The notes: generated by a model from the sequence alone, not told the origin. A stretch of DNA of 64,000 nt from Lacinutrix sp. 5H-3-7-4 (GCF_000211855.2 NC_015638.1:1240001-1304000); one strand, 5' to 3'; counted from the stretch's first letter, positions 1 through 9,404 are shown. Numbers and translations: made by a program.

Positions 1-723
1 AAATTAACAGAGCTTTTACAAAGCTTAAGTGCTACTTTAGATGAAGATGCTGGAAGCAAATTTTCAACGCAACGAGAAGTAAATAATGTTTTAATTGTAG
101 CTATAAGTTCTAATAGAGGTCTTGCAGGTGCATTTAACTCTAACATTATTAAGCAAACACAAAATTTGGTTGATAATGTATATGCAGGTAAAAACGTATC
201 GGTTTTAGCAATAGGAAAGAAAATTAATGATGCTTTTTCTAAACAAGGTATTGTTATAGATAACAAAAGCGATATATACGACGACTTATCTTTTAATAAT
301 GTGGCAGCTATTGCTGAAACTTTAATGGATAAATTTGTTGATGGTGAGTTTGACAAAATTGAAGTTGTATACAATAAGTTTAAAAATGCCGCTACTCAAA
401 TAGTAATGACAGAGCAGTTTTTGCCTATCATGCCTATTGAAGGAAGTGAAGCAAATGTAAATGCAGATTATATATTTGAACCGTCTAAAGTTGAAATAAT
501 AGAAGAGTTAATACCTAAATCTTTAAAAACCCAATTATATAAAGGTATTAGAGACTCTTTCGCTTCAGAGCATGGTGCACGTATGACGGCTATGCACAAA
601 GCAACAGATAACGCTACAGAGCTTAGAGACCAGCTTAAATTAACTTATAATAAAGCACGTCAAGCTGCAATTACTAATGAGATACTTGAGATTGTTGGTG
701 GAGCAGAAGCATTAAATAACTAA
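1..723 (+). CDS. atpG: F0F1 ATP synthase subunit gamma, 5' end cut by window
   Basis: Gamma subunit forms the rotating central stalk that couples the membrane c-ring to the catalytic alpha/beta hexamer of ATP synthase. The frame is open from the first base, so 240 residues of the C-terminal part are visible and roughly 45-50 N-terminal residues lie upstream. The family signature is at the C-terminus: RMTAMHKATDNA followed by a coiled region ending in EILEIVGGAEAL, and the internal SSNRGLAGAFN segment is also typical. It is followed by a clear terminator, so it is probably the last gene of an atp operon (inference; the upstream genes are outside the window). Confidence 0.96.
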   Translation, partial: KLTELLQSLSATLDEDAGSKFSTQREVNNVLIVAISSNRGLAGAFNSNIIKQTQNLVDNVYAGKNVSVLAIGKKINDAFSKQGIVIDNKSDIYDDLSFNNVAAIAETLMDKFVDGEFDKIEVVYNKFKNAATQIVMTEQFLPIMPIEGSEANVNADYIFEPSKVEIIEELIPKSLKTQLYKGIRDSFASEHGARMTAMHKATDNATELRDQLKLTYNKARQAAITNEILEIVGGAEALNN

Positions 724-765
724 AAATAGAACTCTAAGTATTATTAAGAGTTTATATTATATATT

Positions 766-797
766 AAACCTTATTCAATTTTGAATAAGGTTTTTTT
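766..797 (+). terminator. Rho-independent terminator after atpG
   Basis: An 11-bp perfect stem (AAACCTTATTC / GAATAAGGTTT) with a six-base loop runs into a T tract. It lies 43 bases after the atpG stop codon and before the lipoprotein pair. Confidence 0.9.
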
Positions 798-842
798 ATG
801 CATTAAATTTTCATTTTCTATATTTAGAGAATACAATTTATT

Positions 843-1358
843 ATGAAATTACTCCAAACAGTTATTATTGCTTTAATAAGTTTAACATTAGTACAGTGTA
901 AAAATTCAAAAGCAACAACCCAAAGAGATAAAAGCGGTAAAACTATTCTAGAACCTAATGCAGAAATAACTGTAACAAAACCATACTTCCAAAAATGGAC
1001 TGCAGGACAAGAATCTTCAGGTTTTGGTTATACCTTATATTTTCCTAATCTAACAAATAAAAACAATTATAAGCTTGAAAATGTTTACTTTAGAGGTTTA
1101 GTAGGTGAAATTAAAATTGGTAAAGCTTTATATTTTTCAAAGTTAAATAGTAAGAAGCCAGACGTTATAATGTCTGGTAATACTAATAAAGAGTACGGTA
1201 ATACTTTACCCAATAAAACAAAAGTTTTGCCGTTTACTTTAAAAAGTAACGAATGTGTAATTAGTTATAGAGCCAACAAAGAAATAAAATATTTTAAAAT
1301 AGAAAATTTAATCGAAAAGTCTGGTGAGTTCTTCCCAAGTGCACCATCAAAGCATTAA
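843..1358 (+). CDS. Predicted lipoprotein, paralogue of next gene
   Basis: A 171-residue protein with a lipoprotein signal: hydrophobic stretch at residues 7-18 and lipobox LVQC with the lipidated cysteine at position 19. Function not recognised. It shares a scaffold with the next gene: a TKPYFQxW block, a LYxPNL block, the VYFRG block and a C-terminal ECV(I/V)SY ... KYF segment, so the two are tandem duplicates that have diverged strongly. Likely attached to the outer or inner membrane facing the periplasm (inference from the signal only). The start is the only ATG before the signal peptide. The two genes are 38 bases apart and probably cotranscribed. Confidence 0.8.
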   Translation: MKLLQTVIIALISLTLVQCKNSKATTQRDKSGKTILEPNAEITVTKPYFQKWTAGQESSGFGYTLYFPNLTNKNNYKLENVYFRGLVGEIKIGKALYFSKLNSKKPDVIMSGNTNKEYGNTLPNKTKVLPFTLKSNECVISYRANKEIKYFKIENLIEKSGEFFPSAPSKH

Positions 1359-1396
1359 TATATTTAACAATCAACGAAACCATTACCTACTTAATC

Positions 1397-1882
1397 ATGA
1401 AAATTTTTAAACCAACATTAACACTATTACTTGCTACTTTATTAAGTTTTAGTTGTTCTTCTTCAAAAAGAGCACATAAATTACCAGTAGAAGCAGAAAC
1501 AACATTAGCATTTACAAAACCTTATTTTCAAGTTTGGAATGCTGCAATTAAATACGGAAGTCGTGGCGCTAAGTTATATTTGCCAAATTTGCAGAGCAGA
1601 ACAAACGCTAAAATAGATAAAGTTTATTTTAGAGGTATGTATGGCACTTTAGAAAAAGGACGCTCTTTATTTACAGCAATTGTAACAAAACCGGTTTTAA
1701 ATGATGGTTCTCCAAACCCAAATGTTGAGCCAATTGAATTTCCATTCGATTTAAGACCAGACGAATGTGTAGTAAGTTATATTGAAGAAGGAAAAACTAA
1801 ATATTTTTTAATTTCAGGATTAGCAGAAAGAGAAGGTATTTATTATCCAGATGGTCCACCAACTGTAGTAACTAGAGAATAA
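1397..1882 (+). CDS. Predicted lipoprotein, second tandem paralogue
   Basis: A 161-residue protein with a lipobox (SFSC, cysteine 20) after a hydrophobic segment. It aligns with the preceding protein at TKPYFQVW, LYLPNL, VYFRGMYG, DECVVSY and KYFLISGL. The C-terminus (EGIYYPDGPP) corresponds to EFFPSAPS in its neighbour. No catalytic motif is visible and I cannot assign a function. The conserved aromatic blocks suggest a small beta-rich envelope domain (inference). Confidence 0.8.
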   Translation: MKIFKPTLTLLLATLLSFSCSSSKRAHKLPVEAETTLAFTKPYFQVWNAAIKYGSRGAKLYLPNLQSRTNAKIDKVYFRGMYGTLEKGRSLFTAIVTKPVLNDGSPNPNVEPIEFPFDLRPDECVVSYIEEGKTKYFLISGLAEREGIYYPDGPPTVVTRE

Positions 1883-1974
1883 TACTATTTTAGTAATAGA
1901 ATAGAGTTAATAGCTTTCAAACTTTGTTGGCTGTACTAAAATCAATACATTTAGGGTTATAATAAATTAGTACA

Positions 1975-3435
1975 TTGGGCGGATTTAAATCTCTTTTTAA
2001 ACAAACATTCATTTATGGCTTAGCAACAGTGTTGCCTAGAATGTTAAGCTTTATTTTAGTACCGCTTTATACAGATCCTACAGTTTTATCTACTGCAGAA
2101 TATGGTCGAGTTTCTTTTATATTCGCATACTTTGTACTATTTAATGTTATTCTGGCGTATGGTATGGAAACCGCATTTTTTAGGTTTTTTAATAAAAACG
2201 ATAACCCGGAAAATGTAACAAATACATCCGCAACATCAATAATTTTAAGCTCGTTTAGCTTATTAGGTATAGCCTTTTTATTTAGAAATCAAATAGGTTC
2301 ACTTGTAAACATTGAGCTTAAATATCTTAATCTAGTTTTTTTAGTCTTACTATTAGATGCTTTAGTAATTATACCGTTTGCATGGTTAAGAGCAACTGCA
2401 AAGCCTATGCGATATGCAGTTATAAAAATTTTAAATGTAGCTGTAAACTTAGGTTTAAATGTTTTTCTATTACTCTACTTAAAAGACTTAGCACAAAACA
2501 ACAATGTATTTAGTAGCATTTATAAGCCCGATTTTGAAATTAGTTATATATTTATTTCTAATGTAATAGCTAGTGGTGTTACACTTTTAATTTTACTGCC
2601 ATTTTATACTAAAATCAAGTTTCGTATTGATGCCGTTTTATGGAAAAAAATGATGAAATACGCCATGCCCGTTTTAATTGCTGGTATAGCTTATTCTATA
2701 AACGAAACTTTTGATCGTATTCTACTTGAACAATTATTACCAGAAAATATAGCCGATGAGCAAATTGGCATGTACTCGGCTTGTTACAAACTAGCTTTGT
2801 TTATGACGCTGTTTGCAACAGCATTTAGATTAGGAATAGAACCATACTTTTTTAGCCACTCTAAAACCAAAAACCCTCAAAAAAATTACGCTAAAATTTT
2901 AGAGTTTTTTGTAGCATTTGGATCAGTTATTTTTTTAAGCGTTGTAATATTTGCAGATGTTTTAAAACCATACATAATTAGAAGTGAAGATTATTATCAA
3001 GCCATGTGGATTGTTCCTTTTATACTTTTAGCCAACTTTTGCTTAGGTATTTATCACAACTTATCTGTTTGGTATAAAATAACAGATCGTACAAAGTATG
3101 GTGCTTACATTTCGGTGTTTGGAGCAATAGTCACACTATTATTAAATTACATATTAATTCCTATAATTGGTTATAAAGGCTCTGCTATAGCAACGCTTTC
3201 AGCTTATTTAATAATGATGCTACTATCATTTTATTATGGAAAAAAGTACTACCCAATTCCATATAATTTAAAAAAGATTGTACTTTACTTTAGTGTTTCA
3301 ACATTATTTTCAATGGTTTACTTCTATAATTTTAGAGGTAATTATTTTATAGGAATTGGAGCATTAATTGTATTTTTAGGCATTGTTTTTCAGCTTGAAA
3401 AAAAAGAAGTAAAACAAATATTAAAAAGTAAATAA
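1975..3435 (+). CDS. Polysaccharide flippase-like membrane protein (MATE/MOP superfamily)
   Basis: A 486-residue, highly hydrophobic protein with about 12-14 predicted membrane segments, beginning FGLATVLPRMLSF-like (here YGLATVLPRMLSFILVP), the usual N-terminus of Wzx/polysaccharide biosynthesis proteins. Such proteins flip lipid-linked oligosaccharides across the inner membrane. The start is TTG: an in-frame stop at 1963-1965 leaves only ATT, AGT, ACA and TTG codons before GGC GGA, and no ATG exists until later in the protein. It heads a run of envelope-related genes (nucleotidyltransferase, TPR, EnvC-like), but substrate is unknown. Confidence 0.88.
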   Translation: MGGFKSLFKQTFIYGLATVLPRMLSFILVPLYTDPTVLSTAEYGRVSFIFAYFVLFNVILAYGMETAFFRFFNKNDNPENVTNTSATSIILSSFSLLGIAFLFRNQIGSLVNIELKYLNLVFLVLLLDALVIIPFAWLRATAKPMRYAVIKILNVAVNLGLNVFLLLYLKDLAQNNNVFSSIYKPDFEISYIFISNVIASGVTLLILLPFYTKIKFRIDAVLWKKMMKYAMPVLIAGIAYSINETFDRILLEQLLPENIADEQIGMYSACYKLALFMTLFATAFRLGIEPYFFSHSKTKNPQKNYAKILEFFVAFGSVIFLSVVIFADVLKPYIIRSEDYYQAMWIVPFILLANFCLGIYHNLSVWYKITDRTKYGAYISVFGAIVTLLLNYILIPIIGYKGSAIATLSAYLIMMLLSFYYGKKYYPIPYNLKKIVLYFSVSTLFSMVYFYNFRGNYFIGIGALIVFLGIVFQLEKKEVKQILKSK

Positions 3436-3505
3436 AAGTCTTTTAAGCTTGTAATGAGAGTACTATAAAAAATTTAAGGCTTTAGTTTAACAAACAAATT
3501 TTAGA

Positions 3506-3940
3506 ATGCAAATTAAAATAATAAACAAATCAGCTCACGCTTTACCGCACTACGAAACTAATGCATCTGCAGGAATGGATTTAAGAGCAAACTTAAACGA
3601 AAGTATTGTTTTAAAACCTATGGAACGTACTATTGTTCCAACAGGCTTGTTTTTAGAGCTGCCAGTTGGTATTGAAGCACAAGTAAGGCCAAGAAGTGGT
3701 TTAGCAGCAAAAAAAGGCATTACAGTACTTAATGCACCAGGAACGGTTGATGCAGATTATAGAGGAGAAGTTGGTGTGATTTTAATAAACCTATCAACTC
3801 AGGATTTTACAATAGAGAATGGCGAGCGTATTGCTCAATTAGTAATAGCAAAACATGAACGAGTAGAATGGGAACAAGTTGAAATACTTTCACAAACTAA
3901 GCGTGGCGAAGGTGGTTTTGGAAGCACAGGAGTAAAATAA
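3506..3940 (+). CDS. dut: dUTP diphosphatase
   Basis: Hydrolyses dUTP to dUMP and pyrophosphate, keeping uracil out of DNA and feeding dTMP synthesis. The 144-residue length is normal for the trimeric enzyme. All family motifs are present: AGMDLRA (residues 22-28), [10 protein letters not shown] (about 62-71, phosphate binding), [10 protein letters not shown] (with the catalytic aspartate), a NGERIAQLV block, and the C-terminal GGFGSTG lid motif. Sits 70 bases after the flippase gene and 55 bases before the nucleotidyltransferase. Confidence 0.98.
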   Translation: MQIKIINKSAHALPHYETNASAGMDLRANLNESIVLKPMERTIVPTGLFLELPVGIEAQVRPRSGLAAKKGITVLNAPGTVDADYRGEVGVILINLSTQDFTIENGERIAQLVIAKHERVEWEQVEILSQTKRGEGGFGSTGVK

Positions 3941-3974
3941 TAAATTAAGATTTTAGTATAATAATTAAAACATA

Positions 3975-3988
3975 CCTGCTTTAGCAGG
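3975..3988 (+). promoter_or_regulatory. Short hairpin just before the nucleotidyltransferase start
   Basis: Perfect inverted repeat CCTGC-TTTA-GCAGG ending 7 bases before the ATG at 3996. One of several hairpins with a T-rich or pyrimidine tetraloop in the same place relative to start codons in this window; function unknown. Confidence 0.5.
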
Positions 3989-3995
3989 CACAAAT

Positions 3996-5015
3996 ATGAA
4001 AATAATAGTACCAATGGCAGGACGAGGTTCTCGTTTACGCCCACATAGTTTAACAGTGCCAAAACCATTAATTCCGGTTGCAGGTCAACCTATTGTACAT
4101 CGTTTAGTAAAAGATATAGCAAAGGTTTTAAACCAACCAATAGAAGAAATAGCTTTTGTATTAGGTGATCCAGCATGGTTTGGTGATGATGTTGTAGAAA
4201 GTTTAAAAGCATTAGCAGAAAGCTTAGGTGCAAAAGCCTCAATTTATCGTCAAGACCAACCATTAGGAACTGGTCACGCTATAATGTGTGCAAAAGAATC
4301 CTTATCTGGACCAGCAGTAATTGCCTATGCAGATACTTTAATTCGTGCAGATTTTAATTTAGATCCAGATGCAGATGCTGTAATTTGGGTAAAACAAGTT
4401 GAAAAGCCAGAAGCTTATGGTGTTGTTAAACTAAATGACAAAAAAGAAATTGTAGAATTAGTTGAAAAACCAGAACAATTTGTAAGCGATTTAGCAGTAA
4501 TTGGCATCTATTATTTTAAAGAAGTATCTGTATTAAAAGCTGAACTTCAAAAAGTACTAGATAATAATATTATTAATGGTGGTGAATACCAAATTAACGA
4601 TGGTATAAAAGGCATGATGGCTAATGGAAAAGTTTTTAAAACAGGTGAAGTTAGCGAATGGATGGACTGTGGAAATAAAACTGTAACCTTAGAAACTAAC
4701 CAACGCATGCTTGGCTTTTTACAGGCAGATGGCGAAGAGCAATTAGTGTCATCTACAGTAAAAAAGGATAATGCAACTATTATAGAGCCATGTTATATTG
4801 GTGAAAATGTGGTGTTAACCAATACCACAATTGGGCCTAACGTTTCTATAGGGAATAATTGTGTTATTGAAAACTCAACCGTTAAAAATAGTTTAATTCA
4901 AAACGAAACCACAATAAAAAATGCTAATTTAGATGAAGCTATGATTGGTAACCACGTAAAATATGATGGTAAATTTACCAAAATTAGTATAGGAGATTAT
5001 TCTGTTTTGGAATAA
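3996..5015 (+). CDS. Sugar-phosphate nucleotidyltransferase with left-handed beta-helix tail
   Basis: A 339-residue protein of the glucose-1-phosphate thymidylyl/uridylyl/mannose-1-phosphate guanylyltransferase superfamily, which activates sugars as NDP-sugars for polysaccharide synthesis. The N-terminal GT-A fold starts with PMAGRGSRLRPHS...PKPLIPVAGQP (about residues 5-33), the nucleotide-binding loop plus the lysine, followed by LGTGHAI and a YADT segment with the metal-binding aspartate. From about residue 260 hexapeptide-like repeats (IGENVVLTNTTIGPNVSIGNN) indicate a left-handed beta helix. Exact sugar and nucleotide are not determined. Probably cotranscribed with the following four genes. 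Confidence 0.88.
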   Translation: MKIIVPMAGRGSRLRPHSLTVPKPLIPVAGQPIVHRLVKDIAKVLNQPIEEIAFVLGDPAWFGDDVVESLKALAESLGAKASIYRQDQPLGTGHAIMCAKESLSGPAVIAYADTLIRADFNLDPDADAVIWVKQVEKPEAYGVVKLNDKKEIVELVEKPEQFVSDLAVIGIYYFKEVSVLKAELQKVLDNNIINGGEYQINDGIKGMMANGKVFKTGEVSEWMDCGNKTVTLETNQRMLGFLQADGEEQLVSSTVKKDNATIIEPCYIGENVVLTNTTIGPNVSIGNNCVIENSTVKNSLIQNETTIKNANLDEAMIGNHVKYDGKFTKISIGDYSVLE

Positions 5016-5034
5016 CTATTGATACCTACTTAGC

Positions 5035-5337
5035 ATGTATATAGTTCTTTATTCATTTGTAATTAAACCCGCAAAAGAACAAAAATTCTTAATTGCTTGG
5101 AAAGAATTAACTGCGTTAATTATAAAATACGAAGGCGGTTTAGGATCTAGGTTACATTTAGAAAAACCATTAAATTATATAGCTTACGCACAATGGCCAA
5201 ATAAAGAAACATTTACAAACGCAGGAGATAATTTACCAGAAACAGCAGAAAAACTGCGAAACATAATGAAGGAATCTTGCGAAACAATTAAAGTTTTAAA
5301 TAAACTTGAAGTAGTAGAAGATTTACTATTAAAATAA
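5035..5337 (+). CDS. ABM-fold (antibiotic biosynthesis monooxygenase-like) small protein
   Basis: A 100-residue protein resembling the dimeric alpha/beta ferredoxin-like ABM family: YSFVIKPAKEQKFLIAWKELTALI at the N-terminus and YIAYAQWPNKETF in the middle are the usual strand-helix and tryptophan-containing strand. These domains include quinol monooxygenases and heme-degrading enzymes, but many are of unknown role, and nothing here fixes a substrate. It lies 19 bases after the nucleotidyltransferase and 1 base before the TPR gene, so it belongs to the same transcript. Confidence 0.75.
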   Translation: MYIVLYSFVIKPAKEQKFLIAWKELTALIIKYEGGLGSRLHLEKPLNYIAYAQWPNKETFTNAGDNLPETAEKLRNIMKESCETIKVLNKLEVVEDLLLK

Positions 5338-5338
5338 C

Positions 5339-6706
5339 ATGACTAACAAACACTTTAAAATATTACTTTTTATCCTCGGAATATATCTATTACCGCAATA
5401 CAATGCTGCGCAAGTAGATTTTAATAATGTACCGCAAGACGATTTAGGTAATGTAAAGAGTGAATTTCAGGATTTGTTTTACGAAGCATTAAAGCAAAAA
5501 GGCATTGAAAATTATGATAAAGCTGTAGTTGCATTACAAAAATGTTTAGAAATCGATGACTCAGAGTCTATATTATATTTTGAATTAGGAAAAAATTACA
5601 ATAAACTTAAAAATTTTGGTGCAGCAGAAGATGCTTTAAAAAAGGCAGTAAGTAAAGATCCTGATAATGAATGGTATTTAGACGAACTTTATGAAGCTTA
5701 TGCACAGCAAAAAGACTATGACAAAGCAATAAAAACAGTAAAGCAACTTGTTAAATTTCATCCAGATTATAAAGAAGATTTAGCTTCAATTTATGTTAGA
5801 ACAAAAGACTATAAAAGCGCTTTAAAAGTACTAGATGAATTAGATGAAGAACTAGGAATTTCAGATTCTAGAGACCGTTTAAGAAATCAAATTTATAATG
5901 CTACCGGAAGAAAAAAAGCACAAATTAGAAATCTTGAAGATCGAGTAGATAAAAATCCAGATGCCGAAAAAAACTATTTGGCATTAATTTTCCGCTACAG
6001 CGAAAACAACGATAAGGAAAAAGCTTTTGAAACAGCAAAAAAGCTTTTAGAAATAAATCCAGAATCTCAATTAGTGCATTTGGCATTGTACAAATTTTAT
6101 CTTGATGATAATCAGGCAGAAAAAGCAATAGAATCTATGCGTATTGTGCTTAATAGCAGGCAAATTAATGGAGAACCAAAATTAAAGGTTTTAGCAGATT
6201 TTATTCAGTTTGTAAGTAAAAACCCTAAATACGAATCGGATTTAGTAGATATAACATCATCTGTACCAGAAATAACTACAGATGTAAAAACACTAACAGA
6301 AGTAGCACAATATTATTTACTAAAAAACGAAAGAAAAAAAGCTTTAGAATATTATAAAAAAGCTCAAAATATAGAGCCTAATAACTTTACAATATTGCGT
6401 AATATATTATTACTTCATATAGATTTAAAAGAATATAAATTAGCCGAAGAAAAAAGTGACGAAGCTTTAGAGCGTTATCCATCTCAGCCAGTTTTATATT
6501 TATTAAATGGAGTGGCGTTAAATAATTTAAAACAACCTCAAGACGCTATAAATAGTCTAGAAACAGGATTAGATTATATTATAGATAACACTAAAATGGA
6601 AGTAGATTTTTATAAGCAACTTGGTAAAGCTTATACCGCTTTAAACAATTTTACAAAAGCAAAAACGTTTAACGATAAAGCAGCAAAGCTAGAACTCGCA
6701 AACTAA
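5339..6706 (+). CDS. Exported tetratricopeptide-repeat protein
   Basis: A 455-residue protein with an N-terminal signal peptide (hydrophobic residues 8-20, then NAAQ) and several TPR units, seen from residue 50 onward as A..(L)..AL..DP..(E).W/Y patterns, for example FELGKNYNKLKNFGAAEDALKKAVSKD-like blocks around residues 75-110 and repeats at 120-150, 210-260 and 320-440. It is a periplasmic scaffold (inference from signal plus repeats). In Flavobacteriia this gene commonly precedes a DUF4292 lipoprotein and an EnvC-like protein, as it does here with zero and minus one base spacing, which suggests a shared role in cell-wall or envelope assembly. Confidence 0.88.
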   Translation: MTNKHFKILLFILGIYLLPQYNAAQVDFNNVPQDDLGNVKSEFQDLFYEALKQKGIENYDKAVVALQKCLEIDDSESILYFELGKNYNKLKNFGAAEDALKKAVSKDPDNEWYLDELYEAYAQQKDYDKAIKTVKQLVKFHPDYKEDLASIYVRTKDYKSALKVLDELDEELGISDSRDRLRNQIYNATGRKKAQIRNLEDRVDKNPDAEKNYLALIFRYSENNDKEKAFETAKKLLEINPESQLVHLALYKFYLDDNQAEKAIESMRIVLNSRQINGEPKLKVLADFIQFVSKNPKYESDLVDITSSVPEITTDVKTLTEVAQYYLLKNERKKALEYYKKAQNIEPNNFTILRNILLLHIDLKEYKLAEEKSDEALERYPSQPVLYLLNGVALNNLKQPQDAINSLETGLDYIIDNTKMEVDFYKQLGKAYTALNNFTKAKTFNDKAAKLELAN

Positions 6707-7483
6707 ATGAACATAAAAAATACCGCTTTATATATTTTAATATTAATTACAACATTGTTTTTTAGTTGTAAATCATCTAAAACAGTAACAGCAAATGGCG
6801 AATTGAACGCTAATGCTTCAGCTAAAAACATTATTAAAAATATAGATAAAAACGCTTCGTCTTTTAAAACGCTTAACGGCCGTTTAAAAATAGAAAGCAT
6901 TCAGGAATCAAAATCACAATCTTACACAGTGTCATTACGTATGGAAAAAGACAAGGTGATTTGGTTAAGTAAATTAGGTATTGTTAGAGCAATTATTACT
7001 CCAAATAGAGTTGCTTTTTATAATAAATTAGATGGTACTTATTTTGATGGAGACTTTTCGTATTTAAGCAATTTATTAGGTACAGATTTAGACTTTAACA
7101 AAGTACAAAACATGATAATTGGTGAGCCAATATTTAAAGTTAATACTAAAGAATATGAAGCTTCGGTTTTTAATAAATCGTATTTATTACAACCAAAGCA
7201 ACAACAAGATTTATTCGAGTTGTTTTTACTTATAAATCCATCACATTTTAAAATGGATTCTCAACAAATAGCACAACCAAAAGAAGCTCGTGTTTTAGAA
7301 ATTAATTACGATAACTATCAAGAAGTCGATAAAGAAATTTTACCAGAAAACATTAAAATTATTGCAGTAGAAAATGATGAGCAACTACTTATTAACCTAG
7401 AATTGAAAAACTTATCTTTAGATGAAACACTACGTTTTCCTTTTACAATTCCTTCAGGTTATAAAGCTATAGAATTAAAATAA
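6707..7483 (+). CDS. DUF4292-type lipoprotein
   Basis: A 258-residue lipoprotein: hydrophobic residues 8-19 and lipobox FFSC with cysteine 21. The body (SFKTLNGRLKIES, VSLRMEKDKVIWLSKLGIVRAIITPN, GTYFDGDFSYLSNLLG, GEPIF) matches the DUF4292 pattern, which resembles LolA/LolB-like lipoprotein carriers (family-level knowledge; no experiment known to me). It starts directly after the TPR stop codon and its stop overlaps the next start by one base (TAATG), so it is translationally coupled to the EnvC-like gene. Confidence 0.82.
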   Translation: MNIKNTALYILILITTLFFSCKSSKTVTANGELNANASAKNIIKNIDKNASSFKTLNGRLKIESIQESKSQSYTVSLRMEKDKVIWLSKLGIVRAIITPNRVAFYNKLDGTYFDGDFSYLSNLLGTDLDFNKVQNMIIGEPIFKVNTKEYEASVFNKSYLLQPKQQQDLFELFLLINPSHFKMDSQQIAQPKEARVLEINYDNYQEVDKEILPENIKIIAVENDEQLLINLELKNLSLDETLRFPFTIPSGYKAIELK

Positions 7484-8706
7484 TGTTTAAAAAAAACCTT
7501 TATATATTTTTAGGACTTTGCTTATTTAGCATCATGTTTTCTTTTGCACAAAGTAGCAAGCAAAAAGAATTAGAAAACCGTAGACTAGAATTAACAAGAG
7601 AAATTAATAAAATAAACGAACTGTTAGATTCTAATAAATCTAAGCAAAAATCTCAGATTACTGTTATAGAAGATTTAAACTATAAAGTAAGCGTACGTGA
7701 AAACCTTATAAAGGTCACAAACCAACAAGCAAATTTATTAACACGAGAGATTAATAATAACCAAAAAGAAATCTCTGCAAATAGAGAAGAGCTTAAAGTT
7801 TTAAAAGACAATTATGCGAGTATGATTAGAAAATCGTACAAAAACAAAAATAAAAGTAGTCGTGTAATGTTTTTGTTATCCTCAAGTAATTTTAAGCAGG
7901 CCTACAAACGTATACAGTATTTAAATCAATACGCAGATTACCAGAAAAAGCAAGGAGAAAATATTAGAACAAAAACAGAAGCTTTACAAAAAAGCAATCA
8001 AGAATTATTAAAGAAAAAGGAAGCGAAAAATAAACTTATTGCCGAAAATAAAATCGCTCAAAAAGCCTTAGAAAAAGAACGAAAAGAGCATGAGGTAATA
8101 ATGAGTGCAATAAAAAAAGATTTAAACAAATACGCTTCTCAAATAAAAGAAAAACAACGTGAAGCTAGAAAAATAGATCGAGCAATAGATAAAATAATTA
8201 GAGATGCTATTGCAAAATCTAACAAATCTAAAAGTAAAGCAGCAGCATCGTCTAAAGGTTTTGCGCTTACTGCAGAAGCTAAGGCGCTTGCTAAAGACTT
8301 TTTAAGCAATAAAGGCAAATTGCCTTGGCCAGTTGAAAAAGGTATTGTAAAGGTGCGTTATGGGCGTCAACCATCGCCAATAGATAGAACTGTAACAATT
8401 AATAGTAACGGTGTAAGAATTTCTACCGAAAAAAATGCTAAAGTACGTGCTGTTTTTGCTGGTGAGGTAATGAGTATTATTAAGCAAAAACGAAGCAATC
8501 CAACCGTATTAATAAAACACGGTAATTACATTACAGTATATAAGAACTTAGGAAAACTATCTGTTAAACAAGGCGATAAAGTCTCTACAAAACAAGAAAT
8601 TGGTGAAGTTTTTACAAATCCTGCTACTGGAGAAACGGTATTAAGATTTAGTGTTTATAAAGATAATGCCACCGAAAACCCATCGAGTTGGATTTTTAAG
8701 ATGTAA
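7483..8706 (+). CDS. EnvC-like murein hydrolase activator with degenerate LytM domain
   Basis: A 407-residue exported protein (signal peptide up to about residue 23, SFAQ) with a long coiled coil, residues 25-255, and a C-terminal LytM/M23 fold, about 275-405. The zinc site of active M23 peptidases is missing: the HxGxD position reads NSNGVRI and the HxH position reads VLRFSVYKDN instead of HLHFE. That is the pattern of EnvC, which activates amidases at the division site rather than cutting peptidoglycan itself. Likely role: activator of a periplasmic amidase during daughter-cell separation (inference from family). Last gene of the run. Confidence 0.88.
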   Translation: MFKKNLYIFLGLCLFSIMFSFAQSSKQKELENRRLELTREINKINELLDSNKSKQKSQITVIEDLNYKVSVRENLIKVTNQQANLLTREINNNQKEISANREELKVLKDNYASMIRKSYKNKNKSSRVMFLLSSSNFKQAYKRIQYLNQYADYQKKQGENIRTKTEALQKSNQELLKKKEAKNKLIAENKIAQKALEKERKEHEVIMSAIKKDLNKYASQIKEKQREARKIDRAIDKIIRDAIAKSNKSKSKAAASSKGFALTAEAKALAKDFLSNKGKLPWPVEKGIVKVRYGRQPSPIDRTVTINSNGVRISTEKNAKVRAVFAGEVMSIIKQKRSNPTVLIKHGNYITVYKNLGKLSVKQGDKVSTKQEIGEVFTNPATGETVLRFSVYKDNATENPSSWIFKM

Positions 8707-8806
8707 AATTATTCGGCAAGACAGGAATTTTATTGTTTTATAAAGTATTCCAAATTAAAGATGGCCTTAAAAGAATATAAAACTGCTTAGATTTAAAACA
8801 TAATGA

Positions 8807-8844
8807 TGCCCATTATATCACAAATATTATTGGTATAATAGGCA
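8807..8844. repeat. Imperfect inverted repeat between convergent genes
   Basis: Eleven-base arms with one mismatch (TGCCCATTATA / TATAATAGGCA) around a 16-base loop, between the convergent EnvC-like and thioesterase genes. Could act as a weak bidirectional terminator, though no T tract follows. Confidence 0.35.
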
Positions 8845-8888
8845 CTTTAATATATAAGAAATACTTTAATCTAAGTTTTGAAAGGCGA

Positions 8889-9398
8889 TTACTCAAACAA
8901 AGCTTTTAACTCTGTGGCATCATCTGGTTTCATTTTTCCAGCTAATACTAAGCTTAATTGTTTACGTCTTAAAGCTGCTTCAAAACGTTCAATTTCTAAT
9001 TTGGTTTCAGGTATTAATTCTGGTACACGTACAGGTCTTCCTGTTTCATCTACAGCAACAAAAGTATAAATAGCTTCGTTGGCTTTATCTTTTATTCCAG
9101 ATTCTCTGTCTTCAATCCAAACGTCTATATAAATTTCCATAGAGCTTTTAAAAGCACGAGAAACTTTGGCATCTACCGTTACAACACTTCCTAAAGGAAT
9201 AGCACGATTAAAAGCTACGTGATTTACAGATGCTGTTACAACAATTCTACGAGAATGACGACGCGCACTAATTCCTGCCGCACGATCCATTCTTGCTAAC
9301 AATTCTCCACCAAATAAGTTATTAATTGGGTTGGTTTCACCAGGTAAAACCATATCTGTCATTATTGTTCTAGACTCTTTTGCTGTTTTTGCTTCCAT
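8889..9398 (-). CDS. Acyl-CoA thioesterase, hotdog fold (YciA/BACH type)
   Basis: Hydrolyses acyl-CoA esters to free acid and CoA. The 169-residue protein carries the hotdog pattern of this branch: NNLFGGELLARMDRAAGISARRHS (residues about 24-47, helix with the conserved aspartate), VTASVNHVAFNRAIPLGSVV and the final ANEAIYTFVAVDETGRP strand. Length is normal for a single hotdog domain. It stands alone between convergent and divergent neighbours, with a good -7 box upstream and a hairpin just before the start codon. Confidence 0.92.
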   Translation of the reverse strand: MEAKTAKESRTIMTDMVLPGETNPINNLFGGELLARMDRAAGISARRHSRRIVVTASVNHVAFNRAIPLGSVVTVDAKVSRAFKSSMEIYIDVWIEDRESGIKDKANEAIYTFVAVDETGRPVRVPELIPETKLEIERFEAALRRKQLSLVLAGKMKPDDATELKALFE

Positions 9399-9404
9399 AA
9401 TAAA

